DNA of 55,604 nucleotides from assembly GCA_007126035.1 (NCBI GenBank), contig SLCC01000174.1, positions 1 through 55,604 of the forward strand. Reading direction: 5' to 3'. The translations under genes and the position numbers were made by a program. Numbering within the stretch: position 1 is the first letter of the stretch; every line of letters begins with the position of its first letter. Below, one piece after another: positions 41,706 to 50,868 of the stretch. Source of the stretch: Gemmatimonadota bacterium (GTDB lineage Bacteria; Gemmatimonadota; Gemmatimonadetes; Longimicrobiales; RSA9). The notes below the pieces were generated by a model, which saw only the letters and a program-made list of their open reading frames with translations, had not been told where the DNA came from and searched no databases.

Positions 41706-43178
41706 ATGGCTGTGCCCCCGACCTCGCCCCACAATCCTCGCAAGGCGTACGTAGAGACGTACGGCTGCCAGATGAACATCAGCGATAGCGAGCTGATGGA
41801 GGGAGTCCTGGCGGCCAGCGGGTTCGCAGTGGCGCGCACGCCGGATGAGGCGGACGTCATCCTGGTGAACACCTGCGCCATCCGTGAACATGCGGAGCAG
41901 CGGGTGCTGGGCCGGGTCGGTGAGCTGAACCGCCTCAAGGGTGACAGGCCCGATCTGGTCATCGGTGTCACCGGTTGCATGGCCCAGCGCATGGGCGAAC
42001 GGTTGCTGGACAGGGCTGGCCACGTGGACCTGGTGATGGGGCCCGACAGCTATCGCAAGCTGCCGGAGGTATTGCGGGCGGTGCGACCGACGCTGTCGGA
42101 AGGACAGGCGCAGGTCGGCAGGAGTGGCTCGGGGAGAGGGGGACACCGGCTGCCGGTGCTGCAGACGTCGTCGCCACAAGCGATCGGCTGTTCAGCGGAG
42201 CATGGTGGGTCGCGGGCGGCGGTCCTGGAGCTGGAAGCGCACGAGAACTACGAGGGGCTGGAGGTCCGACGCACCAGTTCGGTCGGTGCCTGGGTCCCCG
42301 TCCAGCGGGGCTGCAACTACCGGTGCACCTACTGCATCGTGCCGTACGTGCGGGGCGCGGAGAAGAACCGCTCCCCGGAGCGGGTGCTGGAGGAAGTGCG
42401 CGGCATCGTGGCCCAGGGCATTCCAGAGGTCACGCTGCTGGGTCAGACCGTCAACTCGTACGCCGACGGGGACTGGGACTTTGCCCGGCTACTGAAGGCT
42501 GTTGCAGGCGTGGACGGGATCAGTAGGGTCCGCTTCACGTCGCCGCACCCGAACGACGTGACACCGGCCTTGATAGAGGTGATGGCGGCGGAGGAAGTCG
42601 TCTGTAAGCACCTCCACCTGCCGGTCCAGGCCGGTCATGACCGGACGCTGAAGCGGATGGTCCGGCGCTACACGGTGGACCGGTTCATGGCTGTCGTGGG
42701 CTCATTGCGGCAGGCCATGCCAGACATCGCCCTATCCACGGACGTGATAGTGGCGTTCCCGGGCGAGACGGACGAGGAGTATCAGGCCACGCTGGAGCTC
42801 ATGCGGGCAGTGCGCTTCGATGATGCCTTTACCTACAAGTACTCGTTGCGGGAGGGGACGCCGGCCAGCCGACTGCCCGCCTCTGACTTCGTGCCGGAGC
42901 CAGTGGGCCAGGCACGGCTGGAGGCGCTCATCCGCGTGCAACGAGAGATCCAGGCGGAGATCAACCGGTCCGAGGTCGGTCGGGTGGAAGAGGTGCTGGT
43001 GGAGCGGGTGGCCCGCAGCCACGGGGACGTGTTGGGCCGGACCGGCCGGAACAAGGTGGTGGCGTTCCCCGGTGACCCATCCCTCATCGGCTCGTTCGTC
43101 GAGGTCCGCCTGGATCGCACCACTGGAGCCACTTTCGTGGGCAGCCGCGCAGAGGCCGACGAGGCCAGGGTGGCCTGA
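41706..43178 (+). CDS. miaB: tRNA-2-methylthio-N6-dimethylallyladenosine synthase
   Basis: Radical SAM methylthiotransferase that modifies A37 of tRNAs reading UNN codons. The first Fe-S cluster is bound by Cys21, Cys57 and Cys91 (YGCQMN, VNTCAIRE, VTGCMAQ). The radical SAM cluster is bound by Cys203, Cys207 and Cys210 (RGCNYRCTYC). A TRAM domain ends the 490-aa protein (EEVLVERVARSHGDVLGRT). The radical SAM cysteines lie about 46 residues later than in the E. coli enzyme. Some of this is N-terminal, but most is a Gly/Ser-rich insert between the two domains (about residues 128-170). Confidence 0.95.
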   Translation: MAVPPTSPHNPRKAYVETYGCQMNISDSELMEGVLAASGFAVARTPDEADVILVNTCAIREHAEQRVLGRVGELNRLKGDRPDLVIGVTGCMAQRMGERLLDRAGHVDLVMGPDSYRKLPEVLRAVRPTLSEGQAQVGRSGSGRGGHRLPVLQTSSPQAIGCSAEHGGSRAAVLELEAHENYEGLEVRRTSSVGAWVPVQRGCNYRCTYCIVPYVRGAEKNRSPERVLEEVRGIVAQGIPEVTLLGQTVNSYADGDWDFARLLKAVAGVDGISRVRFTSPHPNDVTPALIEVMAAEEVVCKHLHLPVQAGHDRTLKRMVRRYTVDRFMAVVGSLRQAMPDIALSTDVIVAFPGETDEEYQATLELMRAVRFDDAFTYKYSLREGTPASRLPASDFVPEPVGQARLEALIRVQREIQAEINRSEVGRVEEVLVERVARSHGDVLGRTGRNKVVAFPGDPSLIGSFVEVRLDRTTGATFVGSRAEADEARVA

Positions 43179-43210
43179 TCGCCTGAATCCGGCTGCGGCG
43201 TGGGCCTGAC

Positions 43211-45610
43211 ATGCGCCGCGCCCCCCTTGTCTTCGCCGTCCTCGCCCTCGCCCTCGGCCTCGCCGCAGGCCTCACCCGCCTCCCCGCTGAGTCGTCCATT
43301 CCACCGCTCCTGTTCCTCAGCCTGGCAGGCGCCACCCTCTGCTGGCTGCTGGCCGCGCGGTCGCCCGACACCGGGCATCAGCTTACACTCGTCCTGCTGG
43401 CGGCGGCTGGGGTGCTGCTGGGCGGCACGGCGCGGATCGAGTTCCAGCGGTCATGCCTGCACTGGGTCCCCGACGACGGGGAGGTCGCCATCGTCGGCCG
43501 GGTGGTGGCTGGTGAAGGGGACCGGGTCCGGATCCGCCTGATCGCCGTCGGGCATGGCGACGACGGGGTGCCGTGCACGCTGGAACTGCCAGCCCGCTGG
43601 CGCGGCGGTGAGGCGGCCCGGTCTGATCCGCCCGCCGTGGAAGATAGCGCCGCGGTCCCGCCCGGCCAGGACGAACCCCGCCAGTTGCTGCCTCTCCGGC
43701 CCGGGATACTTGTGGAGGCGGAAGCGCGCTGGTGGAGGCCGCCCGGCGCAGGCTCGCCGCCACTCCGCCGGCCTGGCGCACTCCTGCTGGAGCGCGTTGT
43801 CCGGACCGTTGAGGAAGAGCGGCCACCGCCCCTCCTGGAGCGCATGCGCGGTGCCGCCCGGGGGCGGGCGGATCTGCTGTTCGGCTCCCAGTCACCGCTG
43901 GCGGCGTCTGTTCTCCTGGCTAACCGTGACGGCCTGGATCCAGAGGTCCGGGACAGGTTTGCCAGGGCCGGCCTCAGCCATCTGCTGGCGATCTCCGGTC
44001 TCCACGTCGGTCTCGTCTGCGGGATCCTCCTCCTGACTGGATCGCTGATGCGACTGAGCCGCCGCGGCGCTGCTATCCTGGCCGCAGCCGGGACGGTCTC
44101 TTACGTGGTCATGCTGGGCGCGCCCCACTCGGCTCTGAGGGCTGCCCTCCAGCTGGTGCTGCTCCTGGCGGCGACGATGCTGCAGCGGCCGACCCGGACC
44201 GAGGCGCTCGTCGCCACCGCCGCCTTGCTCATCTTGGTCCTCGAGCCTGCCGCCCTCTTGAGCCCTGGCTTCCAGCTCTCCTTCGCCGGCGTGGTCGGCC
44301 TGCTGGTACTCCGCCCGCCCTTCCTCCGTCTGCTTCAGCGAGGTGCTGGCGGCGGGCGCTTGGGCCGGGTCCACCGGTGGCTGGCCGATGCGCTGGCGAC
44401 GAGCATCGCGGCCACGCTCTCTACCACGCCCATCGTCGCATGGCACTTCGGGCAGGTGGCGCCCATCGGGATCCTGGCCAACCTGCTGGCGATCCCACTC
44501 CTGTCCATCACGCTGCCGGCCCTGGCGCTTGCCCTGCTCGTCGGCGGAGCCTGGCCAGCCGCTGGCGCCTTCCTGGCCGGTCCAGGCGCTCTGGGGCTGG
44601 CGGCTCTGGACCGGACGGCCGCGCTGGCCGCTGCGCTGCCAGGCGCGGGCATGGCCGTCCATGGCACCACCGCACTGCTCCTGACGGCCGCCTTGGCTGT
44701 AGGCTACTTTGCCAGTGGGCGGCTGGGTCGGGCCCGCCCCGTGATTCGGGCCCTGGTATGGGCCGGGGTCGCCTGCGCCTTGTTGGTGGCGGCCACCATC
44801 AGGCCACCTTCGAATACCGTCGAGATACACGTGATCGACGTGGGGCAGGGCGACGCCATCGCCCTGCGTAGCCCCGCCGGTCGGTGGCTCCTCGTCGACG
44901 CCGGTGTGGCCGGTCTGAACTACGATGCCGGTGAGCGGAGGGTGGTCCCGTACCTGGCTCGCCGTGGCGTCCGCCGTCTCGAGGGACTGGTGCTCACCCA
45001 CCCGCACCTGGACCACATCGGCGGCGCCGGCGCGGTGGTCCGGAGCCTACGGCCCCGCTGGGTGGGCGACCCCGCATCTCCAGCCGCCTCCCGCCCCTAT
45101 CTGGCCCTCCTGGAACTGGCTCTCGACGGCCAAACGCCGTGGATGGGTCTCCGACAGGGCCATTCCCTGGTCCTGGACGACGTGACGGTAGATTTCCTGC
45201 ATCCGCAGATCATCGGGGCTGCAGAAGATGACCTGAACGAGCTGAGCGTGGTGATGAAGATATCGTATGGCGAGTTCACAGCCGTGCTCACCGGCGATGC
45301 AACGGCCAGGGTCGAATCCAGCCTGCTCCGGCACCATGGGGGCAGCCTCCGCGCCAGTGTACTCCAACTCGGCCACCACGGCAGCTCCACCTCCAGCTCG
45401 CCCGAATTCCTGGCGGCCACCGCCCCGGAAATCGCTTTCCTGTCGGCAGGCGAAGGGAACCGGTACGGCCACCCTCATGCCTCTGTGATCGAGCGCGTCG
45501 AGGCAAAGCAGGCGCGCGTGCTGCGCACCGATCGCCACGGCTCCATTATACTGAGAGCCGACGGCCGCGGGAGCGTGGAGGTCCGCAAGGAGCGGGGTGC
45601 CGTCCAGTGA
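43211..45610 (+). CDS. comEC: DNA internalisation competence protein ComEC/Rec2
   Basis: Inner-membrane channel that carries single-stranded DNA into the cytoplasm in natural transformation. The 799-aa protein has N-terminal membrane helices and an OB-like loop (about 90-200), then the competence domain with LLAISGLHVGLVCG and LSPGFQLSFAGVVGLL. The C-terminal metallo-beta-lactamase domain has IDVGQGDAIAL, LTHPHLDHIGG (zinc ligands), VLTGDAT and LGHHGSSTS. All motifs are intact, so the organism may be competent, although no pilus or comEA gene lies in this window. Confidence 0.95.
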   Translation: MRRAPLVFAVLALALGLAAGLTRLPAESSIPPLLFLSLAGATLCWLLAARSPDTGHQLTLVLLAAAGVLLGGTARIEFQRSCLHWVPDDGEVAIVGRVVAGEGDRVRIRLIAVGHGDDGVPCTLELPARWRGGEAARSDPPAVEDSAAVPPGQDEPRQLLPLRPGILVEAEARWWRPPGAGSPPLRRPGALLLERVVRTVEEERPPPLLERMRGAARGRADLLFGSQSPLAASVLLANRDGLDPEVRDRFARAGLSHLLAISGLHVGLVCGILLLTGSLMRLSRRGAAILAAAGTVSYVVMLGAPHSALRAALQLVLLLAATMLQRPTRTEALVATAALLILVLEPAALLSPGFQLSFAGVVGLLVLRPPFLRLLQRGAGGGRLGRVHRWLADALATSIAATLSTTPIVAWHFGQVAPIGILANLLAIPLLSITLPALALALLVGGAWPAAGAFLAGPGALGLAALDRTAALAAALPGAGMAVHGTTALLLTAALAVGYFASGRLGRARPVIRALVWAGVACALLVAATIRPPSNTVEIHVIDVGQGDAIALRSPAGRWLLVDAGVAGLNYDAGERRVVPYLARRGVRRLEGLVLTHPHLDHIGGAGAVVRSLRPRWVGDPASPAASRPYLALLELALDGQTPWMGLRQGHSLVLDDVTVDFLHPQIIGAAEDDLNELSVVMKISYGEFTAVLTGDATARVESSLLRHHGGSLRASVLQLGHHGSSTSSSPEFLAATAPEIAFLSAGEGNRYGHPHASVIERVEAKQARVLRTDRHGSIILRADGRGSVEVRKERGAVQ

Positions 45611-45963
45611 TTCGCCTCGTCGACCTGGCGGCAAGGGCCCTGGCGGGCGGACGGATCGAGGTGAGCCACGTCCTGCCGCCCGGGGTCCAGGTCAGGGCGT
45701 CACGGGTAGTGCCGTGGATAGCCGGCCGGTTGTCCGGAATGGGCCAGCCCGCAGCCGCCGTTGCCCTGGGCCGCACGATCCTGGTCCACCCCGCTGTGAA
45801 GCCTGATGACCGGCTCCTCCGCCACGAGCTGGTGCACGTCGTGCAGTGGACGGAGTCGCCGTACACCTTTCCAATCTGCTATGTTCGCGCCCATATTCGG
45901 CATGGGTACTACAACAACCCATACGAGGTTCAAGCTCGCGCCGCAGAACAGCGCTTAGACTAA
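45607..45963 (+). CDS. Small DUF4157-like putative metallopeptidase
   Basis: A 118-aa protein whose central part reads RHELVHVVQW, giving the zinc-metallopeptidase motif HExxH (His73, Glu74, His77). A possible third ligand, Glu107, lies in NNPYEVQA. The layout matches the DUF4157 family, which is found in toxins, in effectors of contractile injection systems and as stand-alone proteins. There is no signal peptide or membrane segment. The GTG start overlaps the comEC stop (GTGA), so translation is coupled to comEC. Whether it is an active peptidase, and on what, cannot be told. Confidence 0.75.
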   Translation: MIRLVDLAARALAGGRIEVSHVLPPGVQVRASRVVPWIAGRLSGMGQPAAAVALGRTILVHPAVKPDDRLLRHELVHVVQWTESPYTFPICYVRAHIRHGYYNNPYEVQARAAEQRLD

Positions 45964-45977
45964 ACAGGAGCCACGTC

Positions 45978-47006
45978 ATGACGTCCCGATCGGTAGTAAC
46001 CGTTGAACGACACATCACTGATCAGGAAAGGTTACACCCGGAGGCGACCGGTGCCCTGAGCGACATTCTTCGCCACATGGCGCTGTCGGCGAAGATCATT
46101 GCCAGGGAGGTCAACAAGGCTGGCCTAGTTGACATTTTGGGCGCTGTCGGCCGGGAGAACATCCACGGGGAGCAGGTCAAGAAGCTGGACGAGTTCGCTG
46201 ACGATGTGATCTTTGCCGCTTTCGATCACACCGGGCTGTTGTGCTGCATGGCATCGGAGGAGAGCGAAGGGATCCGAGAGATCCCCGAGCGGTTCCCCAC
46301 GGGCAAGTACGCGTTGCTCTACGACCCGCTGGACGGCTCGTCGAACATCGATGCCAACGTCTCCATCGGCACGATCTTCTCCGTTCTCCTGAAGCGGTCC
46401 GACAATCCCCGGGGCACCGAGGCCGACTGCATCCAGAAAGGACGGGACCAGATCGCGGCCGGATACGTGGTCTACGGCTCATCCACGATGATGGTCTATA
46501 CCACCGGCAACGGCGTCCACGGCTTCACCCTTGACCCGTCCATCGGTGAGTTCCTGTTGAGCCACCCGGACATCAAGATCCCGACCCCGGGCAAGCGCAT
46601 CTACAGCGTGAATGAAGGCAACTACGGACGCTGGTCCCCTGGCCAGCGGCGGCTGGTGAGGTACCTGAAGGGAGCGGACGGGGACAACGACAAGCCGTTC
46701 TCCACCCGCTACATAGGCTCCATGGTGTCGGACCTGCACCGGACATTGCTGTATGGCGGACTCTTCATGTATCCTGGAGATGCCAAGGCTCCGAAAGGCA
46801 AGCTCCGACTCCTCTACGAGTGCAACCCCATGGCCATGTTGGTCGAGCATGCCGGTGGCCGAGCGACGGACGGGAAGCGGGACCTGCTGGACATCGAGCC
46901 GACGAGCCTGCACCAGCTGAGCCCCATCTACATCGGGACGAAGGACTACGTGGACCTGGCCCACCGCTTCGTCGAAGAGGAAGCGGCAGAGCCGGTAGGC
47001 GCCTGA
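45978..47006 (+). CDS. fbp: Fructose-1,6-bisphosphatase class I
   Basis: Dephosphorylates fructose 1,6-bisphosphate in gluconeogenesis. The ATG at 45978 has AGGAG 7 nt upstream and gives 342 aa. Metal and substrate motifs are ASEESEG, LYDPLDGSSNIDANVSIGTIFS, YVVYGSSTMMVYTTG, the sugar-binding KRIYSVNEGN region and YECNPMAMLVEHAGG. The end of the gene overlaps the convergent add gene by 61 bp. Together with PPDK and the glyoxylate shunt in this window, it supports growth on C2 and C3 compounds. Confidence 0.96.
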   Translation: MTSRSVVTVERHITDQERLHPEATGALSDILRHMALSAKIIAREVNKAGLVDILGAVGRENIHGEQVKKLDEFADDVIFAAFDHTGLLCCMASEESEGIREIPERFPTGKYALLYDPLDGSSNIDANVSIGTIFSVLLKRSDNPRGTEADCIQKGRDQIAAGYVVYGSSTMMVYTTGNGVHGFTLDPSIGEFLLSHPDIKIPTPGKRIYSVNEGNYGRWSPGQRRLVRYLKGADGDNDKPFSTRYIGSMVSDLHRTLLYGGLFMYPGDAKAPKGKLRLLYECNPMAMLVEHAGGRATDGKRDLLDIEPTSLHQLSPIYIGTKDYVDLAHRFVEEEAAEPVGA

Positions 47007-48028
47007 GCATCGAGCTGTGCCCTGACCTCCTCTACCAGCACCCGCTTCTGCTGGTAGGGGAGGAAGGCGCTCTCGAAGCCGTAGATCACTATCTGGCACA
47101 ACTCGTCCCAGTCGAAGCTCAGGTGGCGGTGGGCTCGCCAGTACTCCTCCGTCACCGTCGTGTCGCTCATCAACCGGTTGTCGGTATTGAGCGTGACCAC
47201 CAGCCCCTCGTCGTAATACAAGCGTAGCGGGTGGTCCGCGAAGCTCTTCACCGCCCGCGTCTGCACGTTGGATGTCAGGCAGATCTCCAGCGGGACCCGG
47301 AAGTCATTCAGGTACTGCATCAGCTCCCGGTCCTCGAAGAGGCGGGTGCCGTGCCCGATCCGGTTCGCGTTGCAGTAATGGAGGGCCTGGTGAATCGACG
47401 CGGGGCCGTATGCCTCGCCCGCGTGGATCGTGGTTGCAATGTTCGCGTTGCGGGCCCGGTAGAAGGACTCCCTGTGCAACTTTGCCGGGTTGTTGTACTC
47501 CGCGCCCGCCAGGTCGAAGGCTACAACCCCGTGGTCCTTGAACTGCACCGCCAGGTCCGCCAGGCGCAGCGAGGTGTGAGGGCTCATGTTCCGGATCCCG
47601 CAGATGATCACGCCGGTCCGGATGTCGAACTCGGTTTCTGCTCGCTGGAGCCCCTGCACCGCGGCCGCCACCGCCGCCTCCATGCTGAGGTCCCCCTGGA
47701 GGTGCAGGGCCGGGGAGAAGCGGGCCTCCAGGTAGCGCACGTTCTCGGCGGCAGCGTCCTCACCCAGCTCGAAGGCGATCCGCTCCAGGGCGTCCGCCGA
47801 TTGCATCACGGACAGAGTCACATCGAAGCGGGTCAGGTAGTCGAGCAGGTCCCGGGCGTTCTGCACGTGCATGTAATCGGCCAGGCTCGCCAGGTCGGGG
47901 TGGGGCAGGGTCACGCCCTGCTCGTCGGCCAGCTCGATGAGCGTGGTCGGCCGCACCGAGCCATCCAGGTGCACGTGCAGGTCCGTCTTGGGCAGACGGT
48001 GTATCGCTTCCCGGGCTAAAGTTCCCAT
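46946..48028 (-). CDS. add: Adenosine deaminase
   Basis: Zinc hydrolase that deaminates adenosine (or adenine in related enzymes) in purine salvage. The ATG at 48028 has GGAG 4 nt upstream and gives 360 aa. Motifs are LPKTDLHVHLDGS (metal His pair), TIHAGEAYGP (His and catalytic Glu), RIGHGTRL and the metal/substrate Asp pair in LNTDNRLMS. The longer frame upstream runs into ppdK. It lies 15 bp after the ppdK stop. The last 20 codons overlap fbp on the other strand. Confidence 0.92.
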   Translation of the reverse strand: MGTLAREAIHRLPKTDLHVHLDGSVRPTTLIELADEQGVTLPHPDLASLADYMHVQNARDLLDYLTRFDVTLSVMQSADALERIAFELGEDAAAENVRYLEARFSPALHLQGDLSMEAAVAAAVQGLQRAETEFDIRTGVIICGIRNMSPHTSLRLADLAVQFKDHGVVAFDLAGAEYNNPAKLHRESFYRARNANIATTIHAGEAYGPASIHQALHYCNANRIGHGTRLFEDRELMQYLNDFRVPLEICLTSNVQTRAVKSFADHPLRLYYDEGLVVTLNTDNRLMSDTTVTEEYWRAHRHLSFDWDELCQIVIYGFESAFLPYQQKRVLVEEVRAQLDAQAPTGSAASSSTKRWARST

Positions 48029-48042
48029 AGGGCTCCAGTCTC

Positions 48043-50712
48043 TCAGCCCACGGTCTGCAACCGTTGTTCCTCCTGCGCCTCGGTGTCGGCCTCGTAGAGG
48101 GCGGCAATGGCGGCGGCCAGGCGAGCCACCGGCACCCGGAACGGGGAGCACGACACGTAGTCAAGCCCCAGGTGGTGACAGAACGTGACGGAGCTGGGGT
48201 CGCCGCCGTGCTCACCGCAGATCCCGACCTTCAGGTCCTGACGTGCGCCCCGGCCCCTCTGGGTGCCCATCTCCACCAGCTGTCCCACGCCCTCCTGGTC
48301 CAGGACGCGGAATGGGTCCTCCGGCAGCAGGCCCTGCTCGATGTACAGGGGCAAGAACGAGCCGGAGTCGTCTCGCGAGATCCCGAAGGCCGTCTGGGTC
48401 AGGTCATTCGTCCCGAAGGAGAAGAACTCGGCCGTCTCAGCTATTCGGTCCGCCACCAGGGCGGCCCTGGGCAGCTCGATCATGGTCCCGACCAGGTAGT
48501 CGACGCGACGGCCTCGCTCGTTGAAGACCAGTTCCGCCACGGCACGGATCAGCTGGTCTTGCCTCTGGAACTCTTCGGGCACTGCCACGAGCGGGATCAT
48601 GATCTCCGGCAGGACACTTACCCCCTCCTCGGCGACCTTCACCGCCGCCTGAAGGATGGCCCGGGCCTGCATCTCGGTTATCTCGGGGACGGTCGTGCCC
48701 AGGCGTACGCCCCGGTGGCCCAGCATGGGATTGGCTTCACGGTGCCGCTCGACCGCCACCTTCACCTGGAGCAGCGGCCTGCCCATCGCCTGCGCCATCT
48801 CCTCCATCTCCTCATCCCCGTGGGGCAGGAACTCGTGGAGCGGCGGGTCCAGGAGACGGATTGTGACCGGGTAGCCGTCCATGGCCCGGAAGATCCCCTC
48901 GAAGTCCGACTGCTGCATGGGCAGCAGCTTCCCCAGGGCCGTCCTCCTGGACTCGGCGTCGGAGGCCAGGATCATCTCCCTGATGGCCAGGATCCGTTCT
49001 GCCCCGAAGAACATATGCTCAGTCCGGCACAGGCCGATGCCCTCGGCACCGAACTCCCGGGCCTTGGCCGCGTCCTGCGGCGTGTCGGCGTTGGTGCGCA
49101 CGCGGAGTCGGCGGAAGCCGTCAGCCCATTCCATCAGGCGACGGAACTGCTCCGACAGCTCCGGCTCCACCGTGGGCACCCGGCCCAGGAGGACCCGCCC
49201 GCTGGCCCCGTCCAGGGTGATCCACTCGCCTTCCTTGATCCGCCGCCCCTGTGCCTCGAAGTAGCCGTCCCGGCCATGGATGTCGATCTCCCGAGCGCCT
49301 GCCACGCACGGCTTGCCCATCCCCCGCGCCACCACCGCGGCGTGGGACGTCATCCCGCCACGAGACGTGAGGATGCCCTGGGACACGGCCATGCCCGAGA
49401 AGTCGTCAGGCGACGTCTCCTGGCGGACCAGGACCACGGGCTCACCCTCTTCGGCAAGGCGTACGGCGTCATCCGGGTCGAAGACCACCCGCCCCGCGGC
49501 GGCACCCGGCGACGCTGGCAGGCCCACGGCCAGCTGGTCGGGCTCCACGGCGGGGTCCAGACCCGGGTGCAGGAGCTGCTCGACCTGTTCCGGGTCCACC
49601 CGGGTCACCGCGGTCTCCGGGGAGATCAGTCCCTCGTCCACCATCTCCACGGCAATGCGCACCGCCGCCGCCGCCGTCCGTTTGCCCGCCCGGGTCTGGA
49701 GCATATAGAGCCGGCCCCGCTCCACGGTGAACTCCACGTCCTGCATCTCCCGGTAGTGGCGCTCGATGCGGTCCTGGACCTCGAGCAGCTCCGCGTACGG
49801 GCCCGGGAGCAGCCGCTCCATCTCCGTGATGGGTAGCGGGTCACGGGTTCCCGCCACCACGTCCTCGCCCTGGGCGTTCAGCAGGAACTCGCCGTAGAAG
49901 ACCTTTTCGCCGGTGCTGGGGTCACGGGTGAAGGCGACGCCGCTGCCCGAGTCGGCGCCCATGTTCCCGTACACCATGGTCTGGACGTTGACGGCCGTGC
50001 CCAGATCGTCGGGGATGCGGTGGTGGCGGCGATAAGCCATGGCCCGATCGCCGTTCCACGAGTCGAATACGGCGTTGATGGCGCCCCACAGCTGCTCCTC
50101 CGGGTCCGAGGGGAAGGGCGAGCCTGTGGCGTCCTCCACCAGGTCCAGGAAGGTCCTGACCAGCCCCTTCAGCCCGTCCGCGCTGAGTTCTGTGTCCTGC
50201 TTCACGCCCTCCCGGTCACGCAGTTCGGACAGGGCCGCCTCGAAGGCGTGGTGGTCGACTCCCAGGACCACGTCGCCGTACATCTGGACGAACCTGCGGT
50301 ACGAGTCCCAGACGAAGCGCTCATCGTCTGACTCGCGGGCCAGCGCCTGGGCAGTTCTGTCATTCAGGCCGAGGTTCAGCACCGTGTCCATCATCCCGGG
50401 CATGGAGAGCTTGGCGCCACTCCGGACGCTCAGCAGCAGGGGCTGCCCTTCGCTGGCGCCGAATCCCTTGCCAGTGCTCTCCTCGAGGCGGGCGATGTTC
50501 CTCTGGACCTCCGATGGCAGCTCCGGCGGAACGTCTCCTTGCTCCATGTAATGGCGGCAGGCGTCGGTGGAGATGGTGAAGCCCGGAGGGACGGGCACTC
50601 CCATGAGGGTCAGCTCGGCCAGGTTGGCTCCCTTGCCGCCAAGCAGATCCTTTAGGTTCTGGTTCCCGTCCGCCTCACCATCGCCGAAATAGTAGACCCA
50701 ACGAGCGCTCAT
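48043..50712 (-). CDS. ppdK: Pyruvate, phosphate dikinase
   Basis: Interconverts pyruvate, ATP and phosphate with PEP, AMP and pyrophosphate. The ATG at 50712 has GGGGG 5 nt upstream and gives 889 aa, near the family norm. It has the N-terminal ATP-grasp domain (LLGGKGANLAEL, SGAKLSMPGMMDTVLNLG), the swivelling domain with phospho-histidine motif TSRGGMTSHAAVVARGMGKPCV, and the C-terminal PEP-binding barrel (GTTVPEITEMQ, FSFGTNDLTQTAFGISRDD, KVGICGEHGGDP). In this setting it is likely gluconeogenic. The 156-bp gap to purF holds no clear promoter. Confidence 0.97.
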   Translation of the reverse strand: MSARWVYYFGDGEADGNQNLKDLLGGKGANLAELTLMGVPVPPGFTISTDACRHYMEQGDVPPELPSEVQRNIARLEESTGKGFGASEGQPLLLSVRSGAKLSMPGMMDTVLNLGLNDRTAQALARESDDERFVWDSYRRFVQMYGDVVLGVDHHAFEAALSELRDREGVKQDTELSADGLKGLVRTFLDLVEDATGSPFPSDPEEQLWGAINAVFDSWNGDRAMAYRRHHRIPDDLGTAVNVQTMVYGNMGADSGSGVAFTRDPSTGEKVFYGEFLLNAQGEDVVAGTRDPLPITEMERLLPGPYAELLEVQDRIERHYREMQDVEFTVERGRLYMLQTRAGKRTAAAAVRIAVEMVDEGLISPETAVTRVDPEQVEQLLHPGLDPAVEPDQLAVGLPASPGAAAGRVVFDPDDAVRLAEEGEPVVLVRQETSPDDFSGMAVSQGILTSRGGMTSHAAVVARGMGKPCVAGAREIDIHGRDGYFEAQGRRIKEGEWITLDGASGRVLLGRVPTVEPELSEQFRRLMEWADGFRRLRVRTNADTPQDAAKAREFGAEGIGLCRTEHMFFGAERILAIREMILASDAESRRTALGKLLPMQQSDFEGIFRAMDGYPVTIRLLDPPLHEFLPHGDEEMEEMAQAMGRPLLQVKVAVERHREANPMLGHRGVRLGTTVPEITEMQARAILQAAVKVAEEGVSVLPEIMIPLVAVPEEFQRQDQLIRAVAELVFNERGRRVDYLVGTMIELPRAALVADRIAETAEFFSFGTNDLTQTAFGISRDDSGSFLPLYIEQGLLPEDPFRVLDQEGVGQLVEMGTQRGRGARQDLKVGICGEHGGDPSSVTFCHHLGLDYVSCSPFRVPVARLAAAIAALYEADTEAQEEQRLQTVG

Positions 50713-50868
50713 TCTGGCCCCCAAATGGTTGATTCGATTCAGGCATCTCCGCGCACCTGCGTCGCAAGATGCGTCGGCTGGAACATCGGTGCCAGCCCGT
50801 GTCGTCCGCAGGGTTCGCACCACGGTGACCGGTCTGGCCCACATGGCGCGCCTGGTGGTGTCCGGTGC

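Noticed and set aside
50713-50868. Promoter in the purF-ppdK gap
   Set aside because: TTGCGA occurs on the minus strand, but nothing like a -10 stands 16-18 bp downstream.
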